A DNA stretch of 12,866 nt from Bacillota bacterium (lineage in GTDB: Bacteria > Bacillota > Bacilli > Paenibacillales > Paenibacillaceae), in the NCBI GenBank assembly GCA_023386495.1, contig JAEWJS010000125.1, positions 1-12,866 of the forward strand, written 5' to 3'. The translations under genes were made by a program, and so were the position numbers. The notes beneath the pieces were generated by a model that saw only the letters and a program-made list of their open reading frames with translations, did no database searches and was not told the origin of the DNA. This document shows positions 5,216 to 11,584 of the stretch, piece after piece. The first letter of the stretch is position 1; every line of letters begins with the position of its first letter.

Positions 5216-7225
5216 ATGCCGGATTGGTCGTACCAGACGTTGTTCAAGCCGCTGCTCTTCAAGCTGCAGCCGCATCGCGCTCGCGCGCTGACGCTTGGCG
5301 CGATGGGCCGGTTGAGCCGTCTGCCCGGCGGGACGCTCCTCATCAAGACGCTGGGGCATATGGAGCAAGCGCCGATGCTGGCGGGCAGGCTGGGAGGACT
5401 GGAGCTCCGGTATCCGGTCGGGATCGGCGGCATCGTTGACCCTGACGGGCTCGCGACGGATGCGCTGGCGCAATTTGGCATCGGTTACATGGAGGTCGGT
5501 CCGGTAACGCTGGAGCCGATTCCGGAGCGCGGCACGATCCGAATGGATGAGGCCGGCGAAGCGATCAGGTATGCGGACGGAGCAGCATCCGCGAATGCAG
5601 GTGCCCGGCAGATCGCCGAGCGGCTGCAGGCGCGGAAGGCGCGGCGCGGGGCATCGTCGGCGCGGCATCTGCCGCATCTCGTGCGGCTGATGCCCTCGGC
5701 GGCCGCGGAGCCGCCTGCAGCTGCGGCGCGCGAAGCGGCCGAGGCGGCTGCCCTGCTGCTGCCCGCAGCCGACGGCCTCCTCGTTCAAGCCCCGCTAGGG
5801 GCCGGTTGGCCGCCTGAGACGGCTGCGGCTTATTACGGGCAGACGCTCGAGGCGATTCGGGCTGCCGCCGGATACGCGGAGCAGCCCGTGCTGCTCTATC
5901 TTGCAGCGGAATCGCTGGCGGACGAGGATGTCACGTCTGCATGGCTCGAGGCGCTGGATGCGCAGGGCTGGGACGGATACGCGATCGGCGGCGAGCAGCG
6001 GCTGCCGAATCGCGGGGAGGTCGTGATCGGCCGCGAATCGAAGGCGAGCGTGCTGGATGCGATCGCGCAGGTGCGAAGGCACGTCAGGTCCGAGGCCGCC
6101 ATCATCGCAGCCGGGGGCATGCACGAGCCGCAGGACGCGCTGGAGGCGATGCGGGCCGGCGCGTCCTATGTCCAACTGGACAGCGGCATCGTCTACGCCG
6201 GTCCCGGACTGCCGAAGCGGATCAACGAAGCCGTCATCCATGCGCGCTTAAGCGAGACGGCAGCGCCGCAGCCCCCCTCCTTCTGGCGCAATTGGGGCTG
6301 GATGTGCCTGCTCGGCATCGGGATGATCATCGGCGGCTTGATCGCGTGGTTCATCGCGGCAACGACGGTGCTGCTGCCTTATGACGAAGCCTACCTCGGC
6401 GTGACGCACGCCGATATCGGAGCGCTGAACCACCACCTGCTGATGTTCATGTCGCATGACCGGATCACGCTGGCCGGCACGATGATGTCGATCGGCATTT
6501 TCTACTATCAGCTGGCCCGGCATGGCTTGCGGCACGGCATGCATTGGGCGCGCACCGCGCTGCTCGCCTCCGGCATCGTCGGATTCAGCAGCTTCTTCCT
6601 ATACCTGGGCTACGGCTACTTCGACCCGCTGCATGCGGCTGCCGCCGCGATTCTGCTGCCCATGTTCCTGCTGGCGATGAACGGGGTTCGCGACTTGCCG
6701 CCGCGGGACCGCCCGAACAGGACGAACGATCCGGTATGGCGCCGAGCCCAATGGGGACAACTGTGCTGGGTGGCGCTCGGGTTCGCTTTTCTGCTGGGAG
6801 GGCTCGTCATTGCGTTCATCGGCATTACGGTCGTCTTCGTCCCGACGGACTTGACCTTCATCGGGATGTCGCCGGCCGAACTGCGGGATTGGAACGAACG
6901 GCTGCTGCCGCTGATTGCGCATGATCGGGCCGGCTTCGGCGGCGCCTTGTTCTCGCTTGCCGTCGCAATAGCGGGGTCGGCGCTATGGGGCATAGGGGAA
7001 GGCAGGCGCTGGCTATGGAATACCTTCCTGATCGGCGGCATTCCGGGGTTCGCGGCAGGGTTCGGCGTTCACATCCATATCGGCTACTCGAACTTCTGGC
7101 ATTTGCTGCCTGCCTACGTGGCATTCGCGCTCTACGTCGGCGGACTAATCCTGCTCTACCCCTATATGGTCAAAAGGCATGTAGCTGGATCACGATCGAA
7201 TCATAATGATGCAGAGAGGCGTTGA
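5216..7225 (+). CDS. Degenerate dihydroorotate-dehydrogenase-like domain fused to a duplicated membrane module
   Basis: A 669-residue protein; ATG 5216 has AAAGGAG 8 nt upstream. Residues 6-39 resemble the N-terminal helices of class-2 PyrD. Barrel landmarks follow: PVGIGGIVDPDG (67-78, where PyrD has GLAAGFDKNG), YMEVGPVTLEP (91-101), and a well-kept C-terminal phosphate-binding part, IIAAGGMHEPQDALEAM (296-312), AGASYVQLDSG (314-324) and GP (329-330). The Lys of the first motif, the NSSPNT catalytic-loop equivalent (now QAPLGAG, 191-197) and the later Lys and Asn-Thr-Thr positions are not seen, so the reaction dihydroorotate to orotate is doubtful. From about residue 360 there are roughly eight membrane segments in two copies, each with an HDR motif (414-416, 569-571) and GYxxxxH (H473, H629). 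It ends 4 nt before the BmrC-like gene. It may bind flavin or a ligand at the membrane; role unknown. Confidence 0.88.
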   Translation: MPDWSYQTLFKPLLFKLQPHRARALTLGAMGRLSRLPGGTLLIKTLGHMEQAPMLAGRLGGLELRYPVGIGGIVDPDGLATDALAQFGIGYMEVGPVTLEPIPERGTIRMDEAGEAIRYADGAASANAGARQIAERLQARKARRGASSARHLPHLVRLMPSAAAEPPAAAAREAAEAAALLLPAADGLLVQAPLGAGWPPETAAAYYGQTLEAIRAAAGYAEQPVLLYLAAESLADEDVTSAWLEALDAQGWDGYAIGGEQRLPNRGEVVIGRESKASVLDAIAQVRRHVRSEAAIIAAGGMHEPQDALEAMRAGASYVQLDSGIVYAGPGLPKRINEAVIHARLSETAAPQPPSFWRNWGWMCLLGIGMIIGGLIAWFIAATTVLLPYDEAYLGVTHADIGALNHHLLMFMSHDRITLAGTMMSIGIFYYQLARHGLRHGMHWARTALLASGIVGFSSFFLYLGYGYFDPLHAAAAAILLPMFLLAMNGVRDLPPRDRPNRTNDPVWRRAQWGQLCWVALGFAFLLGGLVIAFIGITVVFVPTDLTFIGMSPAELRDWNERLLPLIAHDRAGFGGALFSLAVAIAGSALWGIGEGRRWLWNTFLIGGIPGFAAGFGVHIHIGYSNFWHLLPAYVAFALYVGGLILLYPYMVKRHVAGSRSNHNDAERR

Positions 7226-7229
7226 ACCG

Positions 7230-8999
7230 ATGACTTTCATTTATAAGCTTCGCTGGTTTTTCGGGAAGCGGTGGCCGCATTACGCGGCAACGGTATTCCT
7301 AATCGCGACAACGAGCATGCTCAACACGATCGCGCCTCGGCTTGTCGGCGACGTCATCGACAGCATCCGGGACGGCTCGCTGACCGAAGCGGGCCTGAGT
7401 CGCACGGTATGGCTCCTGGTAGGGATCGCTTTTACGATGTATGCCGCGATCTATCTATGGAATAATCTGTTGTTCGGAAGTTCGGTTCTGCTGGAGAAAA
7501 ACCTGCGCGACCGCCTGCTGCGCCACTGGTCCCGCATGTCGCCGTCGTTCTTCCAACGGAATCGTTCCGGCGAGCTGATGGCGCTTGCGACCAACGATAC
7601 GCAGGCCGTCAGCAACACGGCCGGCTTCGGCGTACTCACGCTGGTGAACACGGTCGCGGCCACCACGATCGTCGTCATCTCGATGATCGTGTTCGTCAGC
7701 TTCAAGCTGATGGTCGCCGCGCTGCTGCCATTGCCGCTGCTCGCCTTCTTCATTAACCGCTTGGGCAAGGCGATGAGAGGGCGGTTCCTGGCCGCGCAGG
7801 AATCGTTCGGCCGGATGAATGACCACGTGCTGGAATCGGTGTCCGGGATGCGCGTGCTGCGTTCTTACGTGCAGGAGGATCAGGATGTCGAGGCATTCGA
7901 GCGCGTGACGTCGGAAGTGATGGAAGCGAATATTAAGGTCAGCTACATCAATGCGCTGTTCCAGCCCGTCATCTCGACGATCGTTGGCTTCAGCTTCGCG
8001 ATCGGCATCGGCTACGGCTCCTACTTGGTCTTCCACAACGAGATCACGCTCGGCGAGCTTGTCACGTTCAATATTTACTTGGGGCTGCTGATCTGGCCGA
8101 TGATCGCGTTCGGCGAGTTCATCAACATTCTGCAGCGGGGGACGGCTTCGGTGGAACGGATTCAGGCGAATCTGGACCAGCAGCCTGATATCGTCACGCC
8201 GGCGTCGCCGATTGCGGTCGGCACGCCGGATTCGATCGCGTTCCGCGGGCTGACGTTCCGGTACCCGACTGCTCAGTCGGACAGCCTGCGAGAGATCGAG
8301 CTGAACGTCAAGCGCGGCGAAACGGTCGGCATCGTCGGGAAGACCGGGGCCGGCAAGAGCACGCTGCTGAAGCAACTGCTTCGCCAGTATCCGATTGAGA
8401 CGGGCAAGCTGGCCGTCGGCGGCGTGCCGATCGAACGGATCGCGCTGGACGAGCTTCGCGGATTGGTCGGCTACGTGCCGCAGGAGCATCTGCTCCTGTC
8501 GCGGTCGATCGAAGCGAACATTCGGCTCGGGCAGCCGGATGCTTCCGATGCAGCGCTGCGCGAGGCGATCGAAGCGGCGTCGCTTGCGCGCGATCTGGCC
8601 GCGATGCCGGAAGGCACGAATACGCTGGTCGGCGAGAACGGGGTCATGCTGTCTGGCGGGCAGAAGCAGCGCGTGGGCATTGCGCGGGCCTTGCTCATGG
8701 ATCCCGAGATTCTGATCCTGGACGATGCGCTCTCGGCTGTCGATGCACGGACCGAGCATGCGATCCTCGAGCGGCTGCGCGAGAAGCGGGCCGGACGCAC
8801 GACGTTCATTGCCTCGCATCGCTTGTCGGCGGTGCAGCATGCCGAGCAGATCGTCGTCCTGGACGACGGTCGGATCGCGGAGCGCGGCACGCATGAGGAA
8901 TTGATGCGGCTGGATGGCTGGTATAGAAGGCAGTACGATCGGCAGACGCTCGAGCAGAGCCTGCTGGACGGCGGAGATCGAGGGGGGGCGACCGAATGA
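7230..8999 (+). CDS. bmrC: BmrC-like subunit of a heterodimeric ABC exporter (degenerate ATP site)
   Basis: A 589-residue half-transporter: six membrane helices (about residues 15-310), then an ATPase domain with Walker A GKTGAGKST (370-378), Q-loop Q418, signature LSGGQ (474-478), Walker B ILILDDALSAVD (D498, D499) and switch His H530. The residue after the Walker B Asp is Asp instead of the catalytic Glu, as in the BmrC/YheI and TM287 type of subunit. With its partner it should form a multidrug-type exporter driven by one active ATP site. The start at 7230 follows GAGAGG by about 10 nt; two ATGs at 7206 and 7209 lie inside the previous gene and lack a binding site. The gap from the previous stop is 4 nt, and the stop overlaps the next start. 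Confidence 0.95.
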   Translation: MTFIYKLRWFFGKRWPHYAATVFLIATTSMLNTIAPRLVGDVIDSIRDGSLTEAGLSRTVWLLVGIAFTMYAAIYLWNNLLFGSSVLLEKNLRDRLLRHWSRMSPSFFQRNRSGELMALATNDTQAVSNTAGFGVLTLVNTVAATTIVVISMIVFVSFKLMVAALLPLPLLAFFINRLGKAMRGRFLAAQESFGRMNDHVLESVSGMRVLRSYVQEDQDVEAFERVTSEVMEANIKVSYINALFQPVISTIVGFSFAIGIGYGSYLVFHNEITLGELVTFNIYLGLLIWPMIAFGEFINILQRGTASVERIQANLDQQPDIVTPASPIAVGTPDSIAFRGLTFRYPTAQSDSLREIELNVKRGETVGIVGKTGAGKSTLLKQLLRQYPIETGKLAVGGVPIERIALDELRGLVGYVPQEHLLLSRSIEANIRLGQPDASDAALREAIEAASLARDLAAMPEGTNTLVGENGVMLSGGQKQRVGIARALLMDPEILILDDALSAVDARTEHAILERLREKRAGRTTFIASHRLSAVQHAEQIVVLDDGRIAERGTHEELMRLDGWYRRQYDRQTLEQSLLDGGDRGGATE

Positions 9000-10972
9000 C
9001 ACGCAGCGATACGACAGCCGGAAGGCTGATTCGGTACTTGCTCCTGTTCAAGGGGCGCGTGGCGGCTGCCCTGTTGATCCTGATCGTCGCGATGGTTGCG
9101 CAGCTCGCCGGGCCGCTCATCGCGAAGACGATCATCGACGACCATATTCTGGCGATCGAGCGAACGTGGTATGAGATTGCGCCGTCCGAGGTGCCTGACG
9201 GCGTGAAGCATGTCGCCTATCGGGAATCGGCATACGTGCGCAGCGACTGGCTGGAGAGCAGTGCGGCATTGGAAGGCGCCCCGGAAGCCAGCTTAACGCA
9301 GAAGGCAGCCGATTTTACGCTGCACAGCCCGGCATATGGCGACTTACAGCTGACGGCAGGCGATGTCGCGGCGTTCTACGCGCATGACGTGAGGCCGGTG
9401 ATGCTGCTCATCGGGTTGATCGTGGCGCTGGCGCTGGTCGCGAGCGTGCTGAACTTCATCCAGAGCTTCATGCTGCAGTCGACCGCGCAGCGCGCCGTGC
9501 AGCGCATCCGGATGGACGTGTTCCGCCATATTCATCGGCTGCCTGTCCGCTTCTTCGACAATACGCCGGTCGGCCAGGTCGTCTCGCGGATCGCGAACGA
9601 CACGGAGAACGTGAAGGAGCTGTACATGAGCTTCACGGCAACCTTCGTGGTCAGCGGGCTGAACATTATCGGCGTGTTCGGGGCGCTGCTGTTCCTGGAT
9701 TGGCGGATGGCGCTGCTCTGCGCGGTGCTGCTCCCGCTCTATGCCGGGATCATGGTGCTCCATCTCAAGTATTCGCGCAAGTACGTCGCGATCATCCGCG
9801 CGCGTCTGGCCGAGATGAATGCCAGCCTGAACGAGTCGATCGGGGTCATGCCTGTTATCCAGGCATTCCGGCGCGAGAAGGCGCTGGTAGAGGAGTTCGA
9901 CGCGCTGAACGACGACCGCTATCGGAACCAAGTGATGCAGTTCCGGATCTTCTCATTCTCGGGCCGCAACGCGGTCTACTTCTGCGGCCGTATCTTCACG
10001 GCGATGATTATCTGGTATTTCGGCAGCGCGTCGCTGACGTCCGCGATCTCGTTCGGCATTCTCTACGCGTTTATCGATTATCTCGGACGGATCTTCGAGC
10101 CGATCATCGGCATCTTCGATCAGCTGATGAATGCGCAGCGGGCCGTCGTGTCCGCCGAGCGCGTCTTCGCGATGATGGACGAGGAGGGAATGGAAGCGGA
10201 GCCGGATGCCGCGAAGGTGAAGCGGCCTGAGGGGCATGTGGCCTTCGAGCGCGTCACGTTCGGCTATAAGGCGGGCGATCCGGTGCTGCGCGAGGTGAGC
10301 TTCGAAGCGAAGCGCGGCGAGACGGTAGCGCTTGTCGGGCATACCGGCTCCGGCAAGAGCTCGATCATGAATCTGCTGCTCGGCTTCTACGAGCCGGACA
10401 GCGGCAGCATCACGATCGACGGGCAATCGATCGGCGACATGTCCAAGCAAGCGCTGCGCAGGCATATGGGCATCGTGCTGCAGGATCCGTTCCTGTTCAC
10501 GGGCGATATCCGCTTCAACGTCGGCTTGCACCGCAAGGACTGGGACGATGAGCGGCTGTGGCATGCGCTCCGGGAGGTCGGCGCGGCAGACTTCGTCGAG
10601 GCATTGCCCGGCGGGCTGGATGAGCCTGTCGTGGAGAGAGGCGGCACATTGTCGGCCGGACAGCGGCAGCTGATCTCATTCGCGCGGGCGCTCGCCTATG
10701 ATCCGGCCGTGCTGATCCTCGACGAGGCGACGTCGAGCATCGACTCCGAGACGGAGACGCTGATTCAGCGCGCATTGGACGTGCTGCGCAGCGGGCGGAC
10801 GACGTTCGTTATCGCGCATCGGCTGTCGACGATCAAGGATGCCGATTGCATCCTCGTCCTGCACCGGGGCGAGATTGCGGAGCGCGGCACCCATGAGGAA
10901 CTGATGGCGCTCGAGGGGCGCTACTATCGCATGTACCAGCTCCAAGCCAGCGCTGCCGTGTCCGCTTCTTAA
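8996..10972 (+). CDS. bmrD: BmrD-like subunit of a heterodimeric ABC exporter (catalytically competent Walker B)
   Basis: A 658-residue half-transporter. The first helix (about 22-52) is separated from the second (134-158) by an ~80-residue, mostly polar insertion (53-133) that should face outside, as in BmrD/YheH and related subunits. The ATPase domain shows Walker A GHTGSGKSS (448-456), Q496, signature LSAGQ (552-556, one change from LSGGQ), Walker B LILDEATSSID (D576, E577) and H608. The intact Glu complements the Asp of the BmrC-like partner, while the altered signature faces the partner's degenerate site. It overlaps the previous gene by ATGA, with GAGGGGGGG about 7 nt upstream. In B. 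subtilis, BmrCD exports several drugs; the substrate here is not visible. The name is by homology of architecture. Confidence 0.95.
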   Translation: MTRSDTTAGRLIRYLLLFKGRVAAALLILIVAMVAQLAGPLIAKTIIDDHILAIERTWYEIAPSEVPDGVKHVAYRESAYVRSDWLESSAALEGAPEASLTQKAADFTLHSPAYGDLQLTAGDVAAFYAHDVRPVMLLIGLIVALALVASVLNFIQSFMLQSTAQRAVQRIRMDVFRHIHRLPVRFFDNTPVGQVVSRIANDTENVKELYMSFTATFVVSGLNIIGVFGALLFLDWRMALLCAVLLPLYAGIMVLHLKYSRKYVAIIRARLAEMNASLNESIGVMPVIQAFRREKALVEEFDALNDDRYRNQVMQFRIFSFSGRNAVYFCGRIFTAMIIWYFGSASLTSAISFGILYAFIDYLGRIFEPIIGIFDQLMNAQRAVVSAERVFAMMDEEGMEAEPDAAKVKRPEGHVAFERVTFGYKAGDPVLREVSFEAKRGETVALVGHTGSGKSSIMNLLLGFYEPDSGSITIDGQSIGDMSKQALRRHMGIVLQDPFLFTGDIRFNVGLHRKDWDDERLWHALREVGAADFVEALPGGLDEPVVERGGTLSAGQRQLISFARALAYDPAVLILDEATSSIDSETETLIQRALDVLRSGRTTFVIAHRLSTIKDADCILVLHRGEIAERGTHEELMALEGRYYRMYQLQASAAVSAS

Positions 10973-11202
10973 GCGGCCGGCGGCAGCGGTCGGGACGGGC
11001 GTGGCCGTCAAAGCTTAGAGGCTGCTGGAGCGGCGGAGCGGAGTGTCGATAGATGATAGATGCTTGCTTCGGATAACGCGGGAAAGAAAATCGTGTTGAG
11101 CGAGGAGCAGTCGCAGGCGTTCAGCCGAGGACGGTGAGGGTCTGGACGCGTACGGGGCTGTGCGGAATCGCGATACGGTATTTGTCTGAGCGCATAGCAA
11201 CA
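10973..11202. other. Intergenic stretch with no supported gene
   Basis: Between the BmrD-like gene and the strong terminator. Every long frame here is low-complexity Arg/Ala/Pro shadow. The only frame with ordinary composition is a 25-codon ATG frame at 11060-11137, which lacks a ribosome binding site at a usable distance. No tRNA, riboswitch fold or promoter pair was recognised. It may be the long 3' untranslated end of the exporter operon or decayed sequence. Confidence 0.6.
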
Positions 11203-11237
11203 ATGCAAAATAGGGCCGAAGAGGCCCTATTTTGCAT
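11203..11237. terminator. Strong bidirectional rho-independent terminator
   Basis: ATGCAAAATAGGGCC (11203-11217) and its exact reverse complement (11223-11237) flank a GAAGA loop: a perfect 15-bp stem whose GC core borders AAAAT on one side and ATTTT on the other. It can therefore end transcripts from both directions: the exporter operon on the plus strand and the LTA-synthase-family gene on the minus strand. Confidence 0.87.
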
Positions 11238-11470
11238 GAGATGCGGTATTTTTCTGCAATAGCGAAGCTTGTGCGTTGTTAACGCACACGCATGCGCTAA
11301 TTCAGAGGCTTCGCGCCATTTAGATGCCCGAAATGGCTTGAGATCGCTAATCAGCGAACCGTCATGCGCTATTTAACGCATTCGATTCGCTATTGGGTTA
11401 GGAAGAGCGAAAGGGTCGCCGAATAACGCACCACACATACCTTAATTGCGCATTTGCTTCGCTAATGGCC
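11238..11470. repeat. Cluster of short inverted repeats and TCGCTA(A/T)T-like octamers
   Basis: Hairpins visible in order: GTGCGTT/AACGCAC (11271-11287, 3-nt loop), GCCATTT/AAATGGC (11315-11337), TCGCT/AGCGA (11344-11357), ATGCG/CGCAT (11364-11381) and TTCGCT/AGCGAA (11386 to about 11411). The words AATAGCGA, GCGCTAAT, TCGCTAAT, GCGCTATT, TCGCTATT and TCGCTAAT recur, six near-copies in about 210 bp. The stretch is AT-richer than its surroundings. It encodes no credible protein. It could be a dispersed intergenic repeat family, a structured RNA or a protein-binding array. The remaining 11471-11584, up to the stop of the minus-strand gene, shows nothing beyond a weak CCTCGG/CCGAGG pair (11548-11578). 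Confidence 0.5.
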
Positions 11471-11584
11471 CGGCGGTAGACCTGGGGCTCAACACTTGGC
11501 GCTCGGCGGTCCGCCCGATGGGATCGATCGGCGACGCCTAAGCTGCACCTCGGTACCGTCACCTTCCCCAGCCCGAGGAGTCGC

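Noticed and set aside
5009..5788. 259-codon minus-strand frame opposite the DHODH-like gene
   Set aside because: Arg/His/Pro-rich antisense shadow; it also reads through the Cys-rich gene in the wrong frame.
7455..9002. 515-codon minus-strand open frame opposite the BmrC-like gene
   Set aside because: Arg/Asp/His/Gln-rich antisense shadow typical of high-GC genes, with no family motif; the plus-strand frame has complete ABC exporter motifs.
11060..11137. A 25-codon ATG frame with ordinary amino-acid composition after the exporter operon
   Set aside because: No ribosome binding site within a usable distance, very short, and not supported by any neighbour.
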